Assembly: GCA_030695025.1 (NCBI GenBank)
Contig: JAUYTX010000044.1
Coordinates: forward strand, 1 to 49,659
Direction: 5' to 3'
From: Bacteroidales bacterium
GTDB taxonomy: Bacteria; Bacteroidota; Bacteroidia; Bacteroidales; UBA932
Length of the DNA stretch: 49,659 nt
Shown: one piece after another, positions 1 to 8,600 of the stretch
Numbering within the stretch: the first letter of the stretch is position 1
Layout of the letters: each line of letters begins with the position of its first letter
The notes under the pieces: model-generated
The model's database searches: none
Told to the model about the DNA's origin: nothing
Seen by the model: only the letters and a program-made list of their open reading frames with translations
Program-made: the position numbers and the translations under genes

Positions 1-12
1 TTTAACAGAAAA

Positions 13-522
13 GTGACAATAAATATGCTAAAGAGAAAAGCTGACTCCTCTATTGGTAAACTAGAGAGATTTGAATACTTCTTTCTTGTGCTGTGTGTGA
101 TATTGACGGGGCTCTATTCTACACTCCTTGCAATAAATGAAGAGAGGGCATTCAAGAACGAAAGTATAATGGTAATCATTACTGTATTTGTACTTGCAGG
201 AATATGGCAGGGATACAAAATTTATCTTCTCGGCAAAATAAAATATGATAGTTGTACCACCATTGATCTGCTCAAAAGAGCTTCGGAGTTCAAGCTTATG
301 ACACAGGCAAGGTTTGTAGTGGGTATGGTGCTGTTGATCCCGACAATAATTCTGCTTGTGAATTTTCAGAGAGATATGCTAACCAGGGAGATGATAGTGG
401 GAATGGTTGTAGGTGGCACATTTGGTCTTCTGATTGGAATAAGAGCCTTTCTTATGCATTGGAAGAATATTGATGAACTAATCTATGATCTTAAAGAGAT
501 CAAAAGCTATGAAAAGGACTGA
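13..522 (+). CDS. Hypothetical four-helix membrane protein
   Basis: I do not recognise this 169-residue protein. It has four clear hydrophobic segments (about residues 23-43, 52-72, 103-120 and 127-147) separated by short charged loops, and an acidic/basic cytoplasmic-looking tail, so it is an inner membrane protein. The start used is GTG at 13, whose GTGA overlaps a TGA that could end a gene lying before the window; an ATG at 25 (MLKRK...) is an equally plausible start. It converges on the GNAT gene with only 11 bases between stop codons. A gene that begins by a GTGA overlap and encodes several helices could be the second gene of a regulator/membrane-protein pair, but the first gene is not visible, so this is inference. 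Confidence 0.6.
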   Translation: MTINMLKRKADSSIGKLERFEYFFLVLCVILTGLYSTLLAINEERAFKNESIMVIITVFVLAGIWQGYKIYLLGKIKYDSCTTIDLLKRASEFKLMTQARFVVGMVLLIPTIILLVNFQRDMLTREMIVGMVVGGTFGLLIGIRAFLMHWKNIDELIYDLKEIKSYEKD

Positions 523-533
523 TAGTTATTTGT

Positions 534-1004
534 TCAACGGCACAGCTCCAAAACAGGGTAGTGGGGTTCGATAAAGCCAAATTTTCTGTAGAGTTTCTCT
601 CCGTCCTTTGATGTATGGAGAGAAATTTTGCTTATTCCCCTACGCCCGGCCTCATCAATGAGTTCCTGCAGAATTACTGCCGAGTACCCTTTTCTCCTCT
701 CCTCTGGCAGGGTGTACATATTAAGTATGTCTCCCTCAAGATATAACGGTTTGTTTGCATCACCGGGAATCTTCTTAATAACCATTGCCCCAAAGCTTAC
801 GACCTTCTCCTCAAGCAGCGCCATATATGCAAAGAATCGCTCTCCTTCCAGAGCTTCTCTGAAGTATTCATTGAGTCCTTTTTCCAGTTCTGCTTTGTAC
901 TCCGGTGAAAGTTCTCCCTGCATCTCTTCCAGATACTCTATCCTGTATTTTGTTAGAAGCTCTATCTGCTCTATCTGAATTTTTTGTAAAGTGAGATTTT
1001 TCAT
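534..1004 (-). CDS. GNAT-family N-acetyltransferase
   Basis: A 156-residue cytoplasmic protein with the GNAT fold: a conserved beta-4/beta-5 region ending in NMYTLPEERRKGY, where the R/Q-x-x-G-x-A-type acetyl-CoA loop reads RRKGYS, followed by the helix LQELIDEAGRRG, the strand ISKISLHTS and the terminal KLYRKFGF motif typical of the family. The substrate cannot be told from sequence. The frame stays open upstream to 1109, but that extension runs through a 136-bp dispersed repeat and has no GNAT-like sequence. I therefore place the start at ATG 1004, which gives the usual family length. It is transcribed away from the M28 gene behind it and may be read from its own promoter. Confidence 0.85.
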   Translation of the reverse strand: MKNLTLQKIQIEQIELLTKYRIEYLEEMQGELSPEYKAELEKGLNEYFREALEGERFFAYMALLEEKVVSFGAMVIKKIPGDANKPLYLEGDILNMYTLPEERRKGYSAVILQELIDEAGRRGISKISLHTSKDGEKLYRKFGFIEPHYPVLELCR

Positions 1005-1028
1005 ACCCAAAGGTACAACAAAAAAAAT

Positions 1029-1164
1029 CTCCGCGCCAGTTTTGGATATGTGTTTGCTAAACAGGTGTATGCAAAATAGACTTATGCGAATTTGCTCTTG
1101 CATTTGCATAAGTCTCTTTTGTAATGTGTTGAGAAGAAATTAGTTGTCCAAAAGTGGCGCGGAG
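1029..1164. repeat. 136-bp inverted-repeat element, copy 1
   Basis: The ends are an 18-bp inverted repeat with one mismatch, ctccgcgccagttttgga against tccaaaagtggcgcggag, flanked by A and T runs that extend the symmetry. A second inverted repeat lies inside (agacttatgc.../...gcataagtct), so either strand can fold into a long branched hairpin. Copy 2 at 4393 has the same length and differs at only two positions; copy 3 at 3082 keeps the ends and length but has a different interior. The right end overlaps the last codons of the M28 peptidase and supplies its stop codon. It could be a non-autonomous mobile element or a bidirectional terminator; no transposase is present. Confidence 0.85.
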
Positions 1165-2564
1165 ATTTTTTTTATCCAGTTTGTGAGATATTCTGCTATA
1201 CTCTCCATGCCTTCATAGTTTACCTTATCTTCGGTATCTTCAGGCGTATGAATCTCTATTGGGATACCTGTATAAAATTCAATAGTTGGAATCCGGGCGT
1301 GAATAAAAGGGAGAGCGTCACTCGGGATGCCCTTACTTTTAATAAGATTAAGATTACTCTCCAGTTGAGGGATATGTTTAACAGCCATCTGTTTATCTTT
1401 GCCTGAGTAGTGGTAATACAAGGAGTCACCCTTAAATCCTCCAAGTAGATCTAAATTTACCATTAATTCAATGCTCTCATTTGGAAAGGGCAGGTTTTCC
1501 AAAAAGAATTTTGACCCGGCTATCATGCCCTCCTCCGCTCCAAAGGCTACGAAGATAATATTGTGATATGTATCTTCATTTCTAAGCTTTTTAGCCAACT
1601 CAAGCATCATTGCAACACCAGAGGCGTTGTCGTTGGCTCCTGGGTGAATTACACCCTTTCTAGTGCCGATATGGTCGTAGTGTGCTCCAACAATTATGTA
1701 CTTGTCACTCTCTCCTCTTTTAACTCCAACTATGTTTGAGGTTTGGATAATGTTCGAATATCTTATTGCATCAATTTCAATGTCATAGTCAAGAGGTATC
1801 TGAGGGATTATTTGTTTACTTGCAACTGCATTGTTATAACGATTATACTCCTCTTTTGAAAAGATTCTGAAAAAGTCAGAGGTGTCAATTTGGATTTTAA
1901 TTACTTTGTCTCCGGTATTGTAATCCGTTGAGTTGAATGGGGCAATTCTCTTCCGGATGAACCTTCTACTCTCTTGGTGACTTTTATACTCGTTAAAAAG
2001 GTATATTAATGAAGTTGCCCCTGATGGCTGTAGCTGTAACATATCTATTTTTTTGAGAGATTTCAGCCAATTTGATACTTCATCGGTGTGTTCAATGAAT
2101 GTTTTAGAAGGATACAAAATAACAGCTTTATCCTTGAGAGTGCCATCAGCTAATACATCTCTATCAAGGCAGTAGCCAATGAAGGAACATTTTGCCTTTA
2201 CTATTGCGGTTTGATAATGGTTGCTGAGACCAAAATTTGTAACTGTATGAATCGAAGAGTCTCTCAAATTTATAAATCTCAAAACTCCTTCGTAAAACGA
2301 TGAGTAAGTATATTCGAATGGCAGCAAATAGGAGTCGCTGCCTTTATGGTGTTCCAAATTATTTAAGCTGAATTGTTCAGAAATGTAGCATTGGGCCAGT
2401 GAATCTTCAATTGTACCGGGAAACCTTCCGGCCATCTGTTCAGATGTCAGATACCTCACTACCTCTTTCATTGAGGGTTGAGCATATACCTCTCCACTTA
2501 GCAAAATTGCTAAAAGGAATGACAGTATGACATGACTTCTAACTAATTTTTTCATGATCATCAT
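1140..2564 (-). CDS. M28-family zinc aminopeptidase, exported
   Basis: A 474-residue exported peptidase. The N-terminus (MKKLVRS followed by a hydrophobic stretch ending in VYAQ) is a signal peptide. The M28 metal ligands appear in order: HYDH near residue 295, GANDNASG near 308, GAEEG near 341 with the catalytic Glu, NLDLLGG near 372, and EIHTPEDT near 438. The insert between residues 60 and 270 is a protease-associated-like region. The start chosen overlaps the upstream lipoprotein stop as TAATG, which indicates coupled translation; ATG at 2555 is the alternative. The last seven residues and the stop codon (SAPLLDN) are encoded by the terminal repeat of the 136-bp element, so the original C-terminus was probably altered by its insertion. 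Substrate unknown. Confidence 0.93.
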   Translation of the reverse strand: MMIMKKLVRSHVILSFLLAILLSGEVYAQPSMKEVVRYLTSEQMAGRFPGTIEDSLAQCYISEQFSLNNLEHHKGSDSYLLPFEYTYSSFYEGVLRFINLRDSSIHTVTNFGLSNHYQTAIVKAKCSFIGYCLDRDVLADGTLKDKAVILYPSKTFIEHTDEVSNWLKSLKKIDMLQLQPSGATSLIYLFNEYKSHQESRRFIRKRIAPFNSTDYNTGDKVIKIQIDTSDFFRIFSKEEYNRYNNAVASKQIIPQIPLDYDIEIDAIRYSNIIQTSNIVGVKRGESDKYIIVGAHYDHIGTRKGVIHPGANDNASGVAMMLELAKKLRNEDTYHNIIFVAFGAEEGMIAGSKFFLENLPFPNESIELMVNLDLLGGFKGDSLYYHYSGKDKQMAVKHIPQLESNLNLIKSKGIPSDALPFIHARIPTIEFYTGIPIEIHTPEDTEDKVNYEGMESIAEYLTNWIKKISAPLLDN

Positions 2565-2956
2565 TAGCCGATCTCTTCAAAAACTGGTTCATCTTCGCTC
2601 GCAACAGGACAAGTTTCATTAAGTGATTCAATTATGGCAAATATAAGGCTGTTAGACATAAAAACAGCTGTTGTTTTACCTGTTTTTATCCACACCGGTT
2701 TCCCGTTTTCGTCTGCTTTCAATAAGTCAATATCTGAAGAATTTTCTATACAGGCGCCACATTCAATGCAGTTCTCATGATTAATGTAAAATGTGCTACC
2801 ACCAGAACGGGTTTTTATCATTGATTTTGTATTAATTACGGTGGAATTATTAGTTGATTTAGTGATTTCGGCCTTAGTTTGTAATTCTTCTTTCGAGCAA
2901 GATAATGTAAGAATAAAGGTAATTGCCAGTGTTAGTTTAACAAGATTGTTTTTCAT
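2564..2956 (-). CDS. Secreted ferredoxin-like lipoprotein with one Fe-S motif
   Basis: A 130-residue lipoprotein: a signal peptide ends at the lipobox LSCS (Cys20), followed by a Ser/Thr-rich linker to about residue 50. The C-terminal part carries CIECGAC and, some 50 residues later, CP in ETCPVASE. This is the C-x2-C-x2-C...C-P arrangement of a single [4Fe-4S] ferredoxin domain, with aromatic and acidic surroundings. The lipobox puts it outside the cytoplasm. It shares a TAATG junction with the M28 peptidase downstream and is probably the first gene of that two-gene operon. A redox partner is not visible. It could be a surface protein that binds a metal or cluster for another purpose. Confidence 0.75.
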   Translation of the reverse strand: MKNNLVKLTLAITFILTLSCSKEELQTKAEITKSTNNSTVINTKSMIKTRSGGSTFYINHENCIECGACIENSSDIDLLKADENGKPVWIKTGKTTAVFMSNSLIFAIIESLNETCPVASEDEPVFEEIG

Positions 2957-3081
2957 TTTTTGATTTTGTTGGATAAATGATATAATATAGAAATAGTTAG
3001 TCCAAAAGTAGATTTGCTATTTGGATTATGCTTCACAAAACTTGGTGACGATGTATATTTTAGCACTCAGTGTGTGTTTTT

Positions 3082-3217
3082 CTCCGCGCCAGTTTTTGGT
3101 ATGTGGGAGATATTGAGCAAATTAAAAATGAGCCAACTTTTGGTGGTTACATAACAAATAGGCTGACTTGTTTTTAAGCACCAGACATACAATTAGTTAT
3201 CATAAAGTGGCGCGGAG
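3082..3217. repeat. 136-bp inverted-repeat element, copy 3 (divergent)
   Basis: Same outer ends as the copies at 1029 and 4393 (ctccgcgccagttttt at the left, ataaagtggcgcggag at the right) and exactly the same length. The interior is largely different, though it too contains a shorter internal dyad (gagcc...ggct). Its right end overlaps the 3' end of the LytTR gene and provides that gene's last codons and stop. Confidence 0.75.
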
Positions 3218-3895
3218 AATATTTTCACGATATTTTCTGGAGATATCAAGAGCTTTATTCCCGATGTAAAGTTTCTTAGGTGTAATTTTGGTAATATGGG
3301 ATTTGTTTACAAGATATGAGCGGTGTATTCTAATAAATCGGGAATCAAGTGCCATTTGCCAGTTTGAGATATTCCTCTTTGTTCTGTATGATGTATCAGT
3401 ATTTGTTCTTATCCACACCTCATCGTCACAGGATTCAATATAAACGATTGATTCAATTTCGATTGAAATCCTCTTTCTGTCTGATATAAATTCAATGTAT
3501 TTTGACTTTTTAATATCTGTCATTGATTTAATTCTGCTTTCAAGCAGCTTCTCCAGTGATAAAAATGCAATGATTATTAGCCATATAAAAAAGGGATTAA
3601 AAACTAAGTCTGCATTTTTTTCAGACATATAGTTGATAAGATATATGTCGACCAGGATAATACATAGGTATTCGATTATCAGTACAGCAAATGCCAGACA
3701 CATCATGTGGAACACCCCTCTCAAGCGTTTAGTGAACGAAATATCCTCGATGAAAAATTTTGCTGTTATAACTCCGGGCAGTGTTGCTACCGAGAGCATA
3801 AGCGCAGATGAGTATCCATCTGCGGTGCTCATGAATACACCGCTCAGCAAAAAAGTCACGAATACCCAGTATAGAAAATTGATAAAACCGTTCAT
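3200..3895 (-). CDS. Membrane-anchored LytTR transcriptional regulator
   Basis: A 231-residue protein with about four transmembrane helices in the first 125 residues and a C-terminal LytTR DNA-binding domain (about 130-231). The domain is recognised from FISDRKRISIEIESIVYIES, the central YRTKRNISNW and the family-typical FIRIHRSYLVNKSHI. There is no receiver domain and no histidine kinase next to it, so signal sensing probably occurs in the membrane part itself. The final residues LRATL and the stop codon lie inside the right end of a 136-bp repeat. Its target is unknown; the divergently read ExbB/TolQ-like gene 170 bases away is one candidate. Confidence 0.88.
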   Translation of the reverse strand: MNGFINFLYWVFVTFLLSGVFMSTADGYSSALMLSVATLPGVITAKFFIEDISFTKRLRGVFHMMCLAFAVLIIEYLCIILVDIYLINYMSEKNADLVFNPFFIWLIIIAFLSLEKLLESRIKSMTDIKKSKYIEFISDRKRISIEIESIVYIESCDDEVWIRTNTDTSYRTKRNISNWQMALDSRFIRIHRSYLVNKSHITKITPKKLYIGNKALDISRKYRENILRATL

Positions 3896-4035
3896 ACCAT
3901 AAAATTAGATCATTTAAATCAACTTCACTACCAATTTTAACTTAACATTCTAAATTTCGATTAAACAGCGGGTTTTTGCACCCGGATGAGGGGTTTTGTA
4001 AGGCACAACAGGAGGTAATCTGTTAAGAATGAGGT

Positions 4036-4043
4036 TAACTTTG
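4036..4043 (+). promoter_or_regulatory. Putative -7 promoter box
   Basis: TAACTTTG matches the Bacteroidota -7 consensus TAnnTTTG and lies 24 bases before the start at 4068. No convincing -33 box at the usual spacing. Confidence 0.5.
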
Positions 4044-4067
4044 CTATAACCTTTTAAAATTATTATC

Positions 4068-4385
4068 ATGTCAATCAGATCATTGTTTCTTGAAGGTGGA
4101 GTCTTTGGAATGACTCTGCTCACCATAGTATTAATCCTGATTATTCTTGCTGCTTGGAAAGCTCCGGCCTGGGTAAAGGAACTTGGTTTAATTGCCCTTA
4201 TGACCGGAGTTTTATGGACGTTTAGTGGTTTTTACCAGATTAGTGACATTGTTGCCGATAATCCGGGAATCACTCATGATGTTATATTCGGAGGTGTAAG
4301 AGTAAGTTTAATACCCTTTTTTTACGGAGGATCAATCTATTTGGCGTCTCTGATACTGCGGATTATAAACAAACCGAGGTTGTAG
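4068..4385 (+). CDS. Small MotA/TolQ/ExbB-like membrane protein
   Basis: A 105-residue inner membrane protein with three hydrophobic helices. The opening FLEGGVFGMTLLTIVLILIILAAWKAP, the following LGLIALMTGVLWTFSGFYQ, and VRVSLIPFFYGGSIYLASLILR resemble the helices of MotA/TolQ/ExbB proton-channel subunits. It is much shorter than TolQ or ExbB and has no ExbD/TolR partner next to it, so it is a minimal, orphan relative. A -7 box sits 24 bases upstream, and a 136-bp inverted repeat begins seven bases after the stop and may end the transcript. Function unknown; membership of the family is read from helix pattern only. Confidence 0.7.
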   Translation: MSIRSLFLEGGVFGMTLLTIVLILIILAAWKAPAWVKELGLIALMTGVLWTFSGFYQISDIVADNPGITHDVIFGGVRVSLIPFFYGGSIYLASLILRIINKPRL

Positions 4386-4392
4386 AATTTTT

Positions 4393-4528
4393 CTCCGCGC
4401 CAGTTTTGGATATGTGTTTGCTAAACAGGTGTATGCAAAATAGACTTATGCGAATTTGCTCTTGCATTTGCATAAGTCTCTTTTGTAATGTGTTAAAAAG
4501 AAATTAGTTGTCCAAAAGTGGCGCGGAG
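4393..4528. repeat. 136-bp inverted-repeat element, copy 2
   Basis: Nearly identical to the copy at 1029: same 136-bp length, two substitutions (gttgagaag against gttaaaaag). It sits between two converging genes (stops at 4385 and 4546) and does not overlap either, consistent with a terminator-like or neutral insertion site. Confidence 0.85.
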
Positions 4529-4545
4529 AATGTTTTACGTGGAGA

Positions 4546-5118
4546 TTAGTGTTTAAATCGCTGAATTACTTCAGGCATGAATCTTTCAAAGAGGGTTTTC
4601 AGGGCCTCTTCGTTTGCCTGAAGAAAGGAGATGCTGAGGTTGGGGTTGATGGCGCTGGATTTATAGTGGGACATAATTTGAAGAGATCTATGCAGGCCTT
4701 CTGTTGTTGAGTAATGCAGCAGCCGGTTTGTGCCTATGAAGTGAAAGATAAATCCCTTTACCCGGTTGGGCAGGTGAGAGTAGTTCAAGAGTGCCGAGAG
4801 GTAAAAATTGTACGAGAAGAGCCTAAGGTTGCATGTGGGGTTGTATTTTTTAAAATCGGAGGCCAGAAAGTGGTCAAAATACATATCGGCCACTATTCCG
4901 GAGTAGCGGTTGAAAACAGGGCGCAACATCTCTACAGTTTCAAGAAATACAGGATGAGAATCCGTAAAGCGGTCAATCTCTCTGTGAAGCAAAATTCCCC
5001 GCTGTATATCCGGCGGATAATTCTCATGACTTTTGCCCTTTACAAAATCTCCGATAAAGTTACCCACCTGCAATTGCCGGTTGTCACCTGAAAGAAATAT
5101 GTGTGAGAGGTAATTCAA
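4546..5118 (-). CDS. acpH: Acyl carrier protein phosphodiesterase family protein
   Basis: A 190-residue protein of the AcpH/DUF479 family, whose E. coli member removes the phosphopantetheine arm from holo-ACP. The opening MNYLSHIFLSG, then VGNFIGDFVKG, RGILLHREIDRFTDSHP and the later VADMYFDHFLASDF give the conserved His and Asp positions expected for the metal-dependent HD-like active site. Length matches the family. It is a single gene on the minus strand ending near a 136-bp repeat. The family assignment is firm; the exact in vivo substrate in this organism is inferred. Confidence 0.87.
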   Translation of the reverse strand: MNYLSHIFLSGDNRQLQVGNFIGDFVKGKSHENYPPDIQRGILLHREIDRFTDSHPVFLETVEMLRPVFNRYSGIVADMYFDHFLASDFKKYNPTCNLRLFSYNFYLSALLNYSHLPNRVKGFIFHFIGTNRLLHYSTTEGLHRSLQIMSHYKSSAINPNLSISFLQANEEALKTLFERFMPEVIQRFKH

Positions 5119-5154
5119 AATCTTTTTTTTACAAAACTACTAATGGTTATGGTT

Positions 5155-5190
5155 AAAAAAGAAAAAGCAGATATATATACCTGCTTTTTC
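5155..5190 (-). terminator. Rho-independent terminator
   Basis: A perfect 10-bp stem (gaaaaagcag with ctgctttttc, 10-base loop), followed on the minus strand by six T residues. It lies 85 bases after the stop of the 61-residue membrane protein and so probably ends that transcript before acpH. Confidence 0.8.
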
Positions 5191-5274
5191 ACCCTAAACA
5201 CACTTTGTCCTAAACTTAACCTATGAAACTAGAGCAATTCGCTATATTGAATTTTTTATTAATTCTGGTTTATA

Positions 5275-5460
5275 TTAAACCGATATATCCTTTAGGAAAT
5301 CAAGTATTCCGAATATCCTGAGAAGCCAAATTATCACTATGATCACAACAACGATATTCAAGATTCTCTTGATTTTCACGTCCATTGGAATATAGGTGTT
5401 AACGAGCCACAAAACGATACCTGCAACAACAAGAACAATTAAAATAGTAAGTAATGGCAT
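5275..5460 (-). CDS. Small two-helix membrane protein
   Basis: A 61-residue protein with two hydrophobic helices (about 4-22 and 34-52) joined by a loop NTYIPMDVKIKR. It resembles the short Thivi_2564-type membrane proteins common in Bacteroidota, whose role is unknown. A -7 box is found 28 bases upstream and a strong terminator downstream, so it is a single-gene transcript. Confidence 0.75.
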   Translation of the reverse strand: MPLLTILIVLVVAGIVLWLVNTYIPMDVKIKRILNIVVVIIVIIWLLRIFGILDFLKDISV

Positions 5461-5487
5461 AATATATTTTTTAAGTTTTTACTATAC

Positions 5488-5495
5488 CAAAGTTA
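5488..5495 (-). promoter_or_regulatory. Putative -7 promoter box
   Basis: TAACTTTG on the minus strand, 28 bases before the start of the 61-residue membrane protein; matches TAnnTTTG. Confidence 0.5.
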
Positions 5496-5623
5496 ACCTA
5501 CAATAACTATATATTCTTTACAAAATTCCGTCAAAAATTTGCAAATTTCACACATTGATGTTGTAACGTTGACTAAGTTGGACACTAGTATATATTATAA
5601 AATTCTTTAAGTGGATAGAACGA

Positions 5624-8600
5624 TTATTGATTCATATCTGTATGGATATAATTGAAACGGGTCAGATATTTTCCTGCAGCAAGTCTTGCGAGCAAGTAAC
5701 TTATTGTTGACTCTGCCCCCTGGTTCAGATTTACATGCGTCTCCTCAAGTCCGTCATAACAACCTCCTGTACATGGATTATAAACAATCTGGTTTAAACG
5801 GTTCTTTCCAAGAAACCAGTTAAATGCAATTGATATCTTCTTTAAATACTCCTGGTCATTAAGTTGGTCGTAGAATGAACTTAAAGCAAGAATTGTATAG
5901 GCAACATCAATAGGCTGCTCTCCGTACCCTACCATGATGTCACCTTTTTTAAGCCATTTTTTATTTGATATTACCACCATTCCACTTTTTTTAAAGGTTT
6001 TGGAAAGCAGAAATTTAAATGACTTTATTGATATTGTTTTATAAGCTTGATCTTCTGTAGCCATCCAGGCATATAGCATGCCCTCTGAGAGAGAACTGTT
6101 TGCGTAAGTGAGATAACTCTCAAACCACATCCAATCCGTTGATGATTCGTGTTTAAACATCTCTGAAAGCCTATCTGCAAAGATTTTTATTAGGCTTATA
6201 TTTCCCTTGGAAGGAGTATGAGTATTGTAAAAGTAGAGTCCTTTTATAATGAAAGCCATTGCTCTGCTGGAGTAAATGTCTTTAATACAAGGTATTGTCC
6301 GTTTCATTATTTTAAGGGCTTTTATCACTAAATTCTCCGGTAAAACGGAGCTTTCTGAGATAAAGTACCCTAATGCCCATATCGCTCTTCCGTTAGCGTC
6401 ATCAAGGTTGACGCTGTTCTGGTCTGTAAAATTTGAATTCTGATCTACATAATTCAAAAAAGCTCCGTTTGATTGCTGACAGAGGTCAATAAAATTCAGA
6501 TATGCTTTTATAAGAGTCAGATCCTGTGGGTCTAATGTCAGTTTGTAATGCATACATATTGCAATTAAGGCTCTGGCATTATCGTCAAGTGTATACCCTG
6601 AGTCAATATCCGGTTGATTTATTCTGGCAAATTGAACAATTCCGGTATCAGTTGTCATCTCATTAATATAGTTCAAATTTATGGCCGGCAGATTGTATTT
6701 CAGAGGGATCTCGTCCTGAATGACTTTTTTGAAGAGTTCTGCATGAGCAATTGCTGAATTTTCCCATGATGTTGAGACAATTTTCTGAAGAGCGTTAGAA
6801 CTCATGCTCAATCTTAACTGCTCATCACTTAATAAATGTATAACCCCCTCGGCCAGCTGACTGGAACTCCCAAAATCAATAATTATTCCGGTATCCTTAT
6901 TCATCACCTCTGTAGCATGCGGTATTGGAGTTGATATGATTGGGCATGAACAACTCATAGCATACGCAAATGTACCACTTACAGCCTGATAGGGATTATT
7001 AGTCGTAAAGAGATATATATCTGTGAGTTGCAGATAGTCCAGCAACTCTGGAAGAGCCATGAAGCTATTTATAAAAAGGACATGCTTGCTTATCTTTAGA
7101 GTTGCGACCTTTGCTTCGAGCATCTCCCGGTATCTCTCGCCATCAGATTTTATAATAGTCGGATGAGTTTTACCAATTACTATAAAGATGACTTCCGGGT
7201 ATTGTTTTATTATAGTTGGAAGTGCATCAAGAGTTGTCTCTATACTTTTCCCGGAGCTAAGCAGACCAAAGGTTGTAAGCACTTTCTTACCCTTTAATTT
7301 GTACTTGATTTTTAGAAGATCTCTGTCAGTGTGGAGTACCAGGTGTGTGCCATGAGGTATGACAGATATTTTACTCTTTATAGTATCATACTCATTAATA
7401 AGTATTCTTGCCGAGGTGTTTGTCATTACAATAACAGCGCTTACAGCATCTATGATGTTTTTAACTTTTATCCTTAAGAAGCTGTCCGGGTTTGGAATAA
7501 CTGTGTGGAAAACCAGAATAACAGGTTTTTGGAGCGAGGATAAAAATTTTTGAAACAGACCATCTTCATTTTGAAACAGACCAAATTCATGCTGAATTAG
7601 AATTCCCTTTATAAGAGCATTATTGTTTATGAGATCTTTAAGCTTTGAGTAATCCTTATGATCACTAGTGTTAAGTATATATTCTACTTCGTCCGAGTAG
7701 CTATGTTTTTCAAATGGAGTTTCAAGGGCACAAACCTTAATTGTAAAAGATTTTCCAAATTTACTTGTTATTGAACATATCAGATCCTGAGAGTATGTAG
7801 CAATTCCGCATACTCGTGGAGGATATGATGTCAGGACAAGTATCTCCGGAGTCTTCCCTATTGATTTATCTACTTCGTCGTTATTCTCTACCAACTCTTT
7901 CAGCAAAGACGGCAGGTTTAATGAAGCACAGGCAATCTGTTCGTCGGCTGCTCCGTAATAGATAAAGAGTGTATCGCCAAAGACAACTGCACCGGTAGGA
8001 AAGACTACATTATTCACTTCACCTATAAGTTCCCAATCATATTCAGGTGAAAAGAGAGCATAAGGTAGTCGTGATATCACTTTTGTTGGATTGTCAATAT
8101 CTAGTAGCGCTGCACACGCAGAGTAAACTAATCCTCTTTGGGTCTTCTCTACCCCGTGATAAATGAGAAGCCATCCAAATTCTGTTTCAATCGGAGGACA
8201 ACCGCCTCCAACATAGGAATATTCGTGTGAATAGAAGGGGTCGAGAACAATGAATTCGTGAAAATTGTGAAAATAGTCCCTCCAGAATTCCATGGTCAAC
8301 TCATCCAGGCTTTTGACGCTAACGAGCTGTATTCCGGGTCTTATTCTATGAAGAAAAACAAATTTGCCGTCAATTTTTCTGGGGAAGAAAATAAGGTTTT
8401 TATCCCATAACATCATCTTCTTCTCCGGATCTGTCTCCTGATAATAGAATTTATGGTTACGATAATATTTTATATTTATGTCACCATCATTTTCTGCAAT
8501 ATCAACAAACTCGGAGTAGGTTATGGGCGGGACTATTATCCCCTTTTTTGTGAAATTTACAAGATTTTTAGATGTCGCCAATGCTCCTCGTGCATTTATT

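Noticed and set aside
1005-1109. N-terminal extension of the GNAT protein
   Set aside because: The extra codons lie mostly in the 136-bp repeat and do not resemble the family.
2991-3030. A further partial copy of the 136-bp element (agtccaaaagtag)
   Set aside because: Only about 13 bases resemble the right end and there is no matching partner arm.
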